A DNA stretch of 64,000 bases, from NCBI GenBank assembly GCA_903632075.3, contig CAHIKZ030003337.1, positions 110,001 to 174,000 on the forward strand, written 5' to 3'. This DNA comes from Acanthosepion pharaonis (taxonomy: Eukaryota > Mollusca > Cephalopoda > Sepiida > Sepiidae). The translations under genes and the position numbers were made by a program. A model generated the notes under the pieces. That model saw only the letters and a program-made list of their open reading frames with translations. It did not search any database and was not told the origin of the DNA. Below are positions 1 to 9,353 of this stretch, piece after piece (the first letter of the stretch is position 1; every line of letters begins with the position of its first letter).

Positions 1-180
1 GATGTTTATCCGTTGTTTCCTGTTTAAGACTCGGCTTCCGGTTCCTTCTGAAGTTAATTTCAACTCTATACGTCTAACATCATCTGTCAGAATGCTGAAA
101 TTTTATTTACTAATTATTTTTTTCTCAACAATTTGAGGAGATAGGTTCGCCTATCTTCTGGTTTATACTTCTCCTCGGTA
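1..180. repeat. Dispersed repeat G, copy 1 (RTE-derived, decayed)
   Basis: This stretch is similar to 55720-55940: both contain a run reading GAAATTTTATT..TAATTATT, then a GA-rich block, then GATAGGTTYGCYTATC. Read on the minus strand, its far end weakly resembles the glycine/arginine-rich C-terminal stretch of RTE-type reverse transcriptases, so it may be the decayed tail of the RTE piece at 345-500. Confidence 0.4.
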
Positions 181-330
181 TTATCCATTGTTCCCTCTTT
201 AGGATAGGGATTCCTGTACCTTGTAATATCTTTTCATTTTCTTTCATTCCCAGAAAAATTTGCGTCTTAGTGGCATTGATTCCTTGTTTTGGACAAACTG
301 ATTAAAAAATAAATAAAAAAATAAATAAAT
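180..330 (+). repeat. LINE-A 3' tail fragment
   Basis: Contains TTGCGTCTTAGTGGC followed by a CCTTG..TTTGG run and an A-rich end. This matches the 3' untranslated tail of the LINE-A family also seen at 50905-50955 (CTTGCGGCTTAGTGGC...GGGTGAAATGATT). No coding sequence remains. Confidence 0.45.
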
Positions 331-344
331 GCCCTGTTTGTTTT

Positions 345-500
345 CATATCACTTAAAATGTTCTCGTTGCCTACATGCTTCTTCCAGTGATATTCCCAAC
401 ATCCTTCTGTAGAACTTTATATCTATTGCCTCAAGCCGCCTCTTCATCTGTGAGATAATTGTCAAGAATGTACTGTCATATAGGAGAACATTTATTACAT
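345..500 (-). pseudogene. RTE-type reverse transcriptase, C-terminal fragment
   Basis: On the minus strand about 53 codons are open and read NVLLYDSTFLT...QMKRRLEAIDIKFYRRMLGIS. This is the conserved region after the RT domain of RTE-type non-LTR retrotransposons and is the same block as MKKRLEATKMSFYRNMLRIS in the longer copy at 3480-4575. The RT palm, the endonuclease and the C-terminus are missing, so it is a dead 5'-truncated remnant. Its continuation toward position 1 is too decayed to translate. Confidence 0.75.
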
Positions 501-704
501 AGAAATTCAGCATTATGTTCTATGTTTCTAAAGAAATCTTTCTTTTCCTTAGAAATATTAAAAGCATAAAGTTTTGTCTGAGACCAGAGGCCTGGAATGG
601 TAAACAGTTGAGAATTTATTTCGATATTTCTTTTGTTGATCCTATTTTCCACACAAGCATCAGTTTTTTTTTTTTTTTACTTTATTCCTTAATAGCATTT
701 TTCT

Positions 705-1109
705 CTGTCTATATTTCTGAGATGAGGTATTATGTACATTATTTACATTTTTCGGACTATTGTCCTCATCTTTGTCGCCATATTTATTATAACGTTTCGG
801 CCCTTCAGGATCTGTTTATATTTCTGAGATGAGGTATTATGCCCACTATTTACATTATTCGGACTATTGTCCTCATCTTTGTCGCCATATTTATTACAAC
901 GTTTCGGCCTTTAAGTATCTGTCTATATTTCTGAGATGAGGTATTATGTACATTATTTACATTATACGGACTATTGTCCTCATCTGTGTCGACATATTTA
1001 TTACAACGTTTCGACCGTTGTAAGCTCCGGCCTTTCTTAAGGTGGTTGTAATGTCGAACTGAACCCTTTATTTCGCTCACTGGGGTAGACTGTTCTAGTT
1101 CCATGTGCT
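705..1109 (-). repeat. S1 foldback repeat, left arm, with tandemly repeated tail units
   Basis: Minus-strand copy of the S1 family. The tail module (CTGAGATGAGGTATTATG...GGACTATTGTCCTCATC...AACGTTTCGGCC on the plus strand) occurs three times with a period near 106 bp, at about 711, 816 and 922. The last unit continues into the full arm: the hammerhead-like core, then TTTATTTCGCTCACTGGGG and TAGACTGTTCTAGTTCC. The minus-strand core reads TTAAGAAAGGCCG...CGGTCGAAAC, with stem II still pairable by one G-T wobble. It abuts the plus-strand copy at 1106, giving a head-to-head pair. Confidence 0.75.
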
Positions 1110-1375
1110 ATGGCACAGTGGATAAAAGAGTTTGTTAGATCCAGTGAAAATAAAGTGGGTTCAATACCCGTTAAGTTCAGGCGATAACTGATAACTGACA
1201 TCCATTAAACATGGCACGTGGAACTAGAACAGTCACCCTAGTGAGCAAAATAAAGGGTTCAGTTCGACGTTCCAACCATCTGAAGAAGGTCAGAGCGTAC
1301 AACGACCGAAACGTTGTAATAAATATGGCAACAAAGATGAGGACAATAGTCCGAATAATGTCAATAATGAACATT
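1106..1375 (+). repeat. S1 foldback repeat, right arm with tRNA-like head
   Basis: Begins with a tRNA-like head: box A-like TGGCACAGTGGATAA at 1111 and a good box B GGGTTCAATACCC at about 1158-1169. These elements suggest an internal RNA polymerase III promoter, as in SINEs. The body follows (GATAACTGATAACTGACATCC, GGAACTAGAACAG, AAATAAAGGGTTCAG). A hammerhead-like core lies at 1280-1311: CTGAAGA, GGTC...GACC stem, GAAA. GGTC/GACC is a compensated version of the GGCC/GGCC stem in other copies. The tail GATGAGGACAATAGTCCGAA matches the left arm in reverse. Confidence 0.75.
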
Positions 1376-1499
1376 CTTTCTGTTTTGATCTCGGTCATCA
1401 GACAATATATACAGGTTCACAAATTAATAAATCAATAAATGTAGATATATTAGGAAGTAATACATAACAAAAAAGTAACAATTGATAACCAAATATATG

Positions 1500-1775
1500 A
1501 ATAAAATAAATATATTACCTTGAAATGATAATATAGAAATCCATTCTTCATAACAAAAAAGAAGGGATAACAAAATATATATATTACCGTAAAACGGCCA
1601 TAACGAAATATAATTGCGATTAAAAAAACCCAGCTAAACGGGTTTATTGGTCCATTCTTCATAACCAAAAAGAAGGAATATTAATAATATATATTATTGG
1701 AGAATGGCAATAACGAAATATAAAAACGATTAAAAAAACTGCTAAACAGGTTTATTGATCCATTCTTCGTAACAA
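1500..1775. repeat. Tandem repeat, about 110-bp period, 2.5 copies
   Basis: The run CCATTCTTCRTAAC occurs at 1541, 1652 and 1760. The segments between share ATAACGAAATATAA, GCGATTAAAAAAAC and GCTAAACRGGTTTATTG. The array lies between the S1 pair and the Penelope-like RT remnant. No coding content seen. Confidence 0.7.
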
Positions 1776-1799
1776 TGGACACGACGGTCATGCTTCTAT

Positions 1800-3035
1800 C
1801 CCCGAGGAGGGACCGATGGCTGCAATAATAAATCTGGCCAACAATTACGACCACATAAGCAAACAGGACATTAATATCATAAAACAGGTCCAAAAATCCA
1901 TCCTCTTCTATGGAGGTTGCCTGTGGACTAACCGTAAGAACACTGAAGTTTTGCATTGTATGGTTGCGTCTTTGACTCGGCGGGGGCTTCTGAATTAGTT
2001 GGTATTCTGTTACTTTGGATATTAAAGTTCATCTTCGATATCATTATCACCGGACTCTATGGAGACGGCGGTATAATACTCCCGTGTAAAACAGGCGCAC
2101 AAATAAAAGACTGACTAAGAAAAAGCCTGATTAATTTCTTTAAAGTGCACGGTCTGAGTATCACGACCAGCACCAACGCTAAAGTGATCAACTTACTGGA
2201 TGTAACCTTGGACCTATCCAATGGACTTTATAAAAAATATACTGAAGATTTATACAACCATAGATATATCAATAAACAATCTAACCACCATCCTAGAATT
2301 TTAAAGAGTTTACTTAAATCGGTTCAATTTAAAACCAACTCTAGTAATAAGGATATTTTTGATAAGTATAAAAACAAATAAGTAGAAGCTATAGAAAAAA
2401 AGTAACTATAAAGTAAACCTATAATTCTTAGATATTGACAATAATGATATTAACGAGTCGAAACACCGTAAACGCAATGTCATATGGTGTAACCCATCCT
2501 TCAGCGTAATGTGAAAACTAACATTGGAAGAATTTTCCGGAAATAAATCCATAAGCATTTCAAAAAAAAAATGATTTTCAATAGAAATATCGTTGAAGTT
2601 AGCTACATATTCGTTAAAACATTGAACAATATATATCACAGCACAACTATGTTATATTCAACAAACATTTAACCAACCTACAAGATAAACAGTCCCAGCA
2701 TAATTAAAAAATGCAAATGCAGAAAAAAACAAAATTTGCCCGCTAATCGGCAAATGCATGACTAAAAATATAATTTATAGAACTGAAATTAAACATGATG
2801 GCAAGGTCAAATTCTATTTCAGGTAAGCTAAAAAACATTGGAAATCACGTTTCTAGTATCACTAAATTGTAATATTAAATAGAATAACAGCATAGCCCTC
2901 TCTACATTTTTCTGAAAAATAAAAAGCGGAAATAGAAACCCAACTATCATCTCGGATTATGTATTAAAAGTCAAACGCTTCAGCGGAAAGGGCGATAAAT
3001 GTAGCTTATGTCTTTCTCGGAGCATATGGGTAGTT
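1800..3035 (+). pseudogene. Penelope-like element: RT C-terminal half plus GIY-YIG-like endonuclease, decayed
   Basis: Translation across frames gives a continuous match to Penelope-like (PLE) reverse transcriptases: KSILFYGGCLWT (about 1893), then SAGASELVGILLL, then GLYGDGG at 2052-2072 where the family has GLYRDDG, then an open stretch at 2145-2381 with GLSITTSTNAKVINLLDVT and a HRYINKQSNHHP box. Further on come RKRNVIWCNPSFS (about 2475) and NIGRIF. From about 2700 the cysteine-rich KICPLIGKCMTKNIIYR block and IKSGNRNPTIISDYVLKV match the linker and GIY-YIG endonuclease module that PLEs carry downstream of RT. Several stops and at least three frameshifts are present and the catalytic RDD has become GDG, so it is inactive. 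It ends where a LINE-A fragment begins. The nearby S1 repeats could be its terminal repeats, but that link is inference. Confidence 0.75.
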
Positions 3036-3039
3036 CAAC

Positions 3040-3265
3040 AATAAAAAGGGGAGACCTAGTTGCCAATCTAGTAGCACGCTTAAATTCATGTCGTCGAGGT
3101 ACCAAGGAAAAAAGCTCATCAGAACAGTTACGATGAAAATATTTATATAAAAGACGAAATGAAACCACGACATGTCGAGATGTCTAGTGAGTGTCAATTA
3201 CATTCCTGACGCTTCTTTGAATTTTGTCAAGAATCTCCAGATATACAACAGGGGCATCAAAATAT
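3040..3265 (-). pseudogene. LINE-A RT C-terminal fragment
   Basis: The minus strand reads DAPVVYLEILDKIQR...YKYFHRNCSDELFSLVPRRHEFKRATRLATRS with one frame break near the middle. This is the C-terminal region after the RT of the LINE-A family (compare KYFHGNCSDELHSLVP at 7930). Both ends are cut. It interrupts or terminates the Penelope-like remnant on the opposite strand. Confidence 0.75.
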
Positions 3266-3271
3266 ACATGA

Positions 3272-3282
3272 TATTATTATTA

Positions 3283-3319
<37 letters not shown>

Positions 3320-3328
3320 CATTATTAC
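3272..3328. repeat. (ATT)n microsatellite
   Basis: Nearly perfect ATT triplets with two interruptions. It lies just upstream, on the opposite strand, of the LINE-A fragment and 150 bp before the RTE copy. Confidence 0.95.
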
Positions 3329-3479
3329 TTTTTCAGGTTCAACATTTATTGAGCAAACTTCGATGTTATAAAGTCAGTGTAATGGAAACAAATTCACAAT
3401 CGCAAAATGTCCTGCTTAACGCACGCGCTAAGCAGGACTATCGGATTAGTCTTCTTGAACTGGAAAATACGACTTGATA

Positions 3480-4575
3480 TTTAAAGCATGGTACGACAAT
3501 GTACACCACGAGGATCAGATGGAAATGCTTAGCTACCTTGATATATTCGGCAAAGATATCAGAATAATAAGGAGCCTATACTGGCAGCAAACAGCAGAGG
3601 GAACAAGTTCAGTGAACATAAAAGAATAGAGAGGGGCTTAAGGCAAGGGTGCGTCTTCTCACCAGACCGCTTCAACCTTTACAGCGAGGTAATTCTTAGA
3701 TAATTGGAAACCCTACGCGGATTTAGCCCTGACGGTCACAATCTTACCAACATAAGATACGCAAATGACATAGTACAGGCATGGAAAATAAATTACATAA
3801 TCTCCTACAGAAGGTAACGACGGGAGAGTGAAAAAAAAGGACTAAGAAAAATCTACAGGAAGACAAAATGCATGGTCACCATAAGAGGAAGAGCCCGAGA
3901 TGCGATTTGCAGGTCGGGAACACTAGAGTCAAGCAGATGCGGAAGTTTAAATATCAGGGAAGCTTCTTGATAGAGGACGCTAAGTGCGACACTCAGATGT
4001 GTAGACGTATTGGGATGGCCAAGGACACATTCCAAGAGCTGGGTAGAGTATTGCAAGACAGGAGGATTTCTTTGTTAACAAAGAAATGAATACTGAGCTG
4101 TTATGTGACATCTGTCCTTCTTTAAGGCAGCGAATGTTGGACGATTTCCTCAAAGATGAAGAAGAGACTCGAGGCGACGAAGATGTCATTCTACAGAAAT
4201 ATGCTAAGAATATCATGGACCGAGCGTATGATCAACGATGAGGTCTTACAGAGTTTGCAAATAAGGAGTAGGCTTATACTTAGCCTCGGGAAAAGGCAGC
4301 TGAAGTTCATGGGACAGATAATGAGAAAGGAGGGCCTGGAGTATCTGATACTCACGAGTCGAATAGAGGGAAAGTGAGGCAAGGGAAAACAACGCATGAC
4401 ATACCTGGAAGGGTTAAGCAAGTGGATGATAGAGCGTGGTCTGAGGGAGGAAGCGGAGGGATGGAACTTGTTGAGAGCTGCAAGGGATAGAGGGCAGTGG
4501 AGAGCCATGATCGCCCACGTCCTGAATACACATATAAAGAAAGAAAGTCTTCCTAAAAAAAATGAATAATGACTT
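3480..4575 (+). pseudogene. RTE-type non-LTR retrotransposon, RT palm to C-terminus, decayed
   Basis: 5'-truncated copy. Reading across frames: HHEDQMEMLSYLDIFGKDIR and SLYWQQTAEG (palm, about 3500-3600), GLRQGCVFSPDRFNLYSEVI (3636-3700), then RYANDIVQ at 3755-3778 where the family has RYADDTVL. The first catalytic Asp of the YADD box is replaced by Asn at 3764-3766. Next come the DLQVGNTRVKQMRKFKYQGS block (3905-3965), DAKCDTQM and RIGMAKDTFQEL, MKKRLEATKMSFYRNMLRIS (4156-4215) and a basic tail ending near 4570. At least four frame changes and several stops make it non-functional. The endonuclease domain is absent, as expected for a 5'-truncated LINE insertion. The same family recurs at 345, 12960, 30360 and 52360. 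Confidence 0.85.
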
Positions 4576-4599
4576 ATAATTGTATTTTCTTTCAAAATC

Positions 4600-5450
4600 T
4601 AAAAAAATAAATGTCTTTTCATTTTGATAACTACATGCAATTAACTTGTAAGAAAATACATTATCATTTTAACTGCAGATTTAGTTCATTTTAAATATTA
4701 ACAATGGTAGCCTAATTGTATACCAAATTTAGAAATAGAATGATTACCGTCTGACTTTATTTCGGAGGTCAAAAGCCTGTACTTGCAACAATATGTCCAG
4801 GTTTTATTCATTTGAAAGATCTGATATTTTTTTAACAATATATAGTTATGAACATAAACTCTCTCATTGGAAAGGCAGTTAATATAAATCAAATATATCA
4901 ACCATTATACAATGAAAAAAAAAACAATGAAAATTGATCTGGTAACTACACATCAAGCTACGAATATATTAAACAGCCCTCTTAAATCCACAACTGCCAA
5001 TTGATTATCTTTGCACAAACGGTAGTCAAACAGATGCGGCAAACAATTTTATAACAAGGCAACTTCTGCAAACCACTAACATCGGTTACAAGAAACAGAA
5101 CATTAAGCATAATGTCATGTTGTCTTCACTTGAGAAAGAACCAACGTCGACATTCGCATTTGCGCATGCGTAACGAAAGAAAATGAACGCGAGGGAGGTT
5201 TTCATAACAAGCACAGAATGACTGCTATTGAGTACAATATATTCATTACTTTCTGCATCCTGGAGGAAGACAAGGCTTCGATCAATCAGTCCACGACATC
5301 AATCATATCGCCCGTGCCAGCAGCAAGAAGAATCACAATAATCAAATCTTTTTCTTCGTTTTTATCATCAAGTCCTCAACGTCGTCGTCACCGTTCCCAT
5401 TACTGCTTCTGTTAACAATATGTGCCGAAGCAGTAGTTCTGAAGGTTTTG
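4600..5450. other. No recognisable feature
   Basis: AT-rich unique-looking sequence. Short ORFs (for example 5218-5415 plus) have no family features I recognise and no splice or promoter context. Confidence 0.5.
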
Positions 5451-5454
5451 ACAT

Positions 5455-5513
5455 TAGTATTATTATTATTATTAGTAGTAGTAGTAGTAGTTGTTGTTGT
5501 TGTAGTAGTAGTG
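5455..5513. repeat. (ATT)n / (AGT)n / (TTG)n compound microsatellite
   Basis: Consecutive triplet runs that change register from ATT to AGT to TTG and back to TAG. Confidence 0.95.
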
Positions 5514-5603
5514 GAGCCGTGTAAATAATGGATAACATGTTTGATGTTTAGAAAAGGAAACTGGTGACATTCTCACACAAGCACATAAGGCACATACATA
5601 GAT

Positions 5604-5712
<109 letters not shown>

Positions 5713-5858
5713 GAAAGAGAAAAGAAAGAGAGAAAGAGAGGCGCGATGAATAAATTGTCGTCTAAATTATTCAAAAAATGAAAATAACACTGACATCTCA
5801 TTTTAACATATATTTACCAAAATGTCACAAAATATCTTGAAAAACTAAAGCGTACATT

Positions 5859-6600
5859 TATTCAATAAAATCGACATTGGCTTCAAACAGGGCCTTCAAA
5901 CATCATCGCAATCCCTACAACTCTTCTGGAAGGTTTTTTTGTTTGTTTGTTTAAGTTGGTGAATGCTGTCATAATTCTTTATCTTTGGTTTTACAAAGAG
6001 TTTTGTTGATCTCTCTCTCTCTCTCTCTTAACTGCGTCCACACATAATAATCAAGTGGGTTACAGTCAGGTGCGTTATGTGGTCAGATATAAGAGTGGTG
6101 TGGTGGCAGAAATTGTTTCACAGCTATGACTGGCTTCTCCCGCTTGTGTGGCATGGTGCAGAGTCCTGTTGTCAGACATAGCGTCATCTAGCAGCCACTT
6201 CTTTAACCGAGGGCAACACTAACTCCTCAAGTCACTTGATGTAGGCCACCGTGTCGTGTCCGAGGCTCTCTCCAACAAATTCGGGAGTTCTTTTCTTATC
6301 AGAACGATCAGAGTGAGTTTTCCGAGCTGCCGTACCTTCAAAATCACTATTAGACTCATCCAACTCTTTTCGAATCCTGTGCACTGTTCTCGAATTGACA
6401 CGCAGGCACTCTGAAATATTCATAATGGAGCTTCCGGTGCGAATGCCAAGCAGTACAGGAAACAGAGTCCTGGTAAATATAAGATGTATACGCACAGAGC
6501 GCAACACAAAATGGCGACCGTGAACACAATGTTCAGGACTGACGATTGCGTTCAAGCATAAAATGGATGATCGCCATTCAGGGTCGAAATCAGTTTACCT
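5859..6600 (-). pseudogene. mariner/Tc1-superfamily transposase, internally deleted
   Basis: On the minus strand an ORF from 6555 to 6232 encodes an N-terminal helix-turn-helix region: MNISECLRVNSRTVHRIRKE and DYEG-like NSDFEGTAARKTHSDRSDK, then PEFVGESLGHDTVAYIK. It runs straight into LEELVLPSVKEVAA and QQDSAPCHTS near 6140-6180, which in this transposase family lies well beyond the middle of the protein. The central part including the first catalytic Asp is therefore deleted. The C-terminus is readable to FEANVDFIE with its stop at 5859-5861. Stops are frequent after 6232. A (CT)n run sits at 6010-6029. I could not find clear terminal inverted repeats. Confidence 0.75.
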
Positions 6601-6889
6601 ACGACTTGAAACATCCATTTTGGTTTTAATTTTGAAGAAAATACAAGAAGATCGTCACAAGTAAATGTTATTTAAACATAGTGGAAGCATAATTAAAACA
6701 GGCTTTAAACTTAATTCCTTTTTTTTCTTTCCTTATCTGATCCAAAATGAAATTAGTTTAATGTCTAATGTATCTAGTCGGGATAAACGGTTGTATTATT
6801 AATCAGCCTCCTAGATTGAAAAGTCTTTTGGGACTGAAGTACACAAAATATGAAATCTTTCCACATAAACATTTTTTTCTTTATGGTCA

Positions 6890-7437
6890 AAAAATATATG
6901 CTTCTCCAATTCCCAGGGGGTTATCTTCCCCTTCCTGTCTTGCATATACTTTCATTATTTCTAGGTCTAACTGATACATTTCCCGATTGTGTATTGTGTT
7001 AACTGCCTCAACTGTATTTCAAAACAGTCTCCATTTTATTTTATTCTCCTCTGTTGATCTACCGAGAATTTTCATTCTTCTTATCACATTGATTTTAAAT
7101 ATATCGCTGTTTATATCTTTAGGGGAATTCTTTTTTGCCATGTCTAAATCTTTTTATTTGTAATTATCTCGATTTGCTTTTTTTTGTAAATGTGCATATA
7201 ATTTTCTTGCCTTCTTTTTTGTCTTCTAGTCCTCGTTTCTAAAAAAATTAGGAAATATTTTTGCTGTTATTAATATCCTATCCTTTCTATGTTTTGTAGA
7301 TTCTCCGTAGCCCTTTATTGCTGAATCGAGCGACTCCAAATGGTGACTGCTACTGCTTTTTTTTTTTTTTGACATACAGCCTGTCGGGTGAAGTGTTTTA
7401 TATGCCAGTTTTTTTTTTGTTTTATGAGTTTTCATCT
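6890..7437 (-). pseudogene. Unrecognised ORF-like block, possibly LINE ORF1 or gag-like
   Basis: On the minus strand 69 codons are open from 7435 (MKTHKTKKKLAYKT), continuing after stops as KKARKLYAHLQKKANRDNYK, then MAKKNSPKDINSDIFKINVI followed by RRMKILGRSTEENKIKWRLF, one stop, and NTVEAVNTIHNREMYQLDLE. The lysine-rich, helical composition and the clean reading over about 180 residues with few stops suggest a once-coding sequence. I do not recognise the family. A basic coiled-coil ORF1 of a retrotransposon is one guess. Confidence 0.3.
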
Positions 7438-7619
7438 CCCTCTTTTCCCCATTTTAATACTAGTCCAGTTTACCTGATATCTTGAAGTTTCTTTTACATG
7501 CATGCATTTTTATGTTCACACCAAATATTCGCTTATTATTGCTGAAGATAAAGTAACAAGCTTCCTCAAAATCTCTATCCTTTCACAAAATTCTCGCATT
7601 CTCTGCAACTGCTTCGTCT

Positions 7620-8295
7620 CACACCGTCCGCTGACCTGAGATGAAATACATTGAATCAATTGCTTCATCTACCGCAAGGAAAGTTAATTCTCTGTGTCAT
7701 ACCAGAAAGTTTTTTTCGCCTGAGTCCATCCTTCGAGTCTATATAAGTCAACCATTCGCCTTTGCATGGAATACTGCTGCCATATATGGTCTGGTGCCCC
7801 CGCTGTCCGTCTTAAGGTCCTCGACAAAATCCAAAGACGGATATGCAATGTGATTGGCCCTGATGTGCTAACTCGTTTACAATCGCTCTCTCAGAAGTAC
7901 CGTCGTTTCCCTCTGTCTTTTCTTAAAAAATACTTTCACGGTAACTGCTCCGACGAGCTACATTCGCTGGTTCCAAAACTACATGGATTTAATCATGCTA
8001 CTAGGTTTCACTGTCGAAACAGTTAAATGTAGCCGTCTCTTCTACTCTAATAGCTTCAAGTTTCGAACTTCCCGTCAATGAAACTCCCTTCCTATTACCT
8101 GCTTCCCTGATAGCCATAATCTTCAATTGTTCAAATGCAATGTCAATCGACATCTTCAGATGTCTTGATCTAATTCTCCGTCCTTCTCGTCATCCTTTCC
8201 TCTATCACGCCTCTTTAATCATGTTCCTTCTCTCTGTAACCCTTAGCGTGCGAGTGATACTCCCGCCTTGCTTGGGGTGAAATGATTTTAAAAAT
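7620..8295 (+). pseudogene. LINE-A RT C-terminus and 3' tail
   Basis: 5'-truncated copy. It reads YIESIASSTARKVNSLCHTR, then in a second frame MEYCCHIWSGAPAVRLKVLD, KIQRRICNVIGPDVLTRLQS and KKYFHGNCSDELHSLVPKLH. The frame then degrades through SSTLIASSFELPVNETPFLL to the 3' tail CGCCTTGCTTGGGGTGAAATGATT at about 8268-8291. This tail ends most LINE-A copies here. The C-terminal region after RT lacks recognisable catalytic residues. One frameshift near 7766 and several stops make it dead. Confidence 0.85.
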
Positions 8296-8299
8296 TATA

Positions 8300-8685
8300 T
8301 AAAAAATAATACTGTTCAACCTGATCTAGATTTGCGTTTTCGCTTTCTCTCGTGCTGTGGGTGGCTGTTATGAGTACTGTCTTTTAAATCCTCTTTTACT
8401 TGTTTTTAATTATCAGAGCACATCTTGAACCTTATTGATCAATTCTTCAACAATGAACTCTCTCAACACATTGGACGTTCTGGAGGTCAAAGTTTTTGAT
8501 TTCCTTTTTATTTTTATTTTTACTTTACTGTCTAATTTCTCTATAAATTCAAGTCTAAGTAGGTTTTTGCATAATTGCCAGTCTATAAGTGTTCTTACTG
8601 TAGCTTGACTCTTTTAGCATTCCATTTGAGCCAGCACACGGAACACCAAGTATCATTTCCGCTGTTATTATTATTATTATTGTTA

Positions 8686-8728
<43 letters not shown>

Positions 8729-9300
8729 TTCTTTGATTTCTGTTGTATACTCGTTTCATTTTGAGACCCAACAAGAGATCTAAGGTCAAAAATGGCTTCA
8801 TGATATTTTCAACTAATCAACTGTATAAAAATAAAATAAAACCTTAGATCCCTCACATTTCACATAAATAAAACCATTCCTAATATGTGAGGCTTGGGTT
8901 ATTAGAAATCCTTTCAATGAGTCTATCGGTCCATTTTCAAGGCCTTCAAATAGAACCGGAATTATTGATTTTCACATGTGCCACATTTGTTAGATTTCCA
9001 TTTCAAGCTTCTTTATTTTGATATTTTTTAAAAGATCTTCAAAGATACATTACAATCTGCAGGGATTACAATGTCAATGAGAAAGCACATTCTGTTTTCT
9101 TGGTTTTTCGAGCGCGATGTCTGGGCGATTAGCTTGATTATGTCTCTGTGTATTGTAAATCCCATAAAATTGTTACAGGTCCTATCTGTGTTACTAGGTC
9201 TGGATGAAGTTCACATCAGTTTCTTCTAGTTTCCTTCCCGTAAAAATAGCAATGCAAATATTGCCCCCACCCCCGCAATCACGACGAGTTTTATATTCAG
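8300..9300. other. Sparse region with one unassigned minus-strand ORF
   Basis: Contains an (ATT)n tract at 8664-8728. On the minus strand about 8640-8420 reads KSQATVRTLIDWQLCKNLLR followed by LEFIEKLDSKVKIKIKRK without stops. It resembles degraded coding sequence but I cannot assign it. Confidence 0.3.
8664..8728. repeat. (ATT)n microsatellite
   Basis: ATT triplets with one T-rich interruption. Confidence 0.95.
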
Positions 9301-9322
9301 TTGATGCTAACACTATGAAACC

Positions 9323-9353
<31 letters not shown>

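Noticed and set aside
1106..1175. tRNA gene
   Set aside because: Box A and box B are present, but no full cloverleaf with acceptor stem; it is the head of an S1 repeat.
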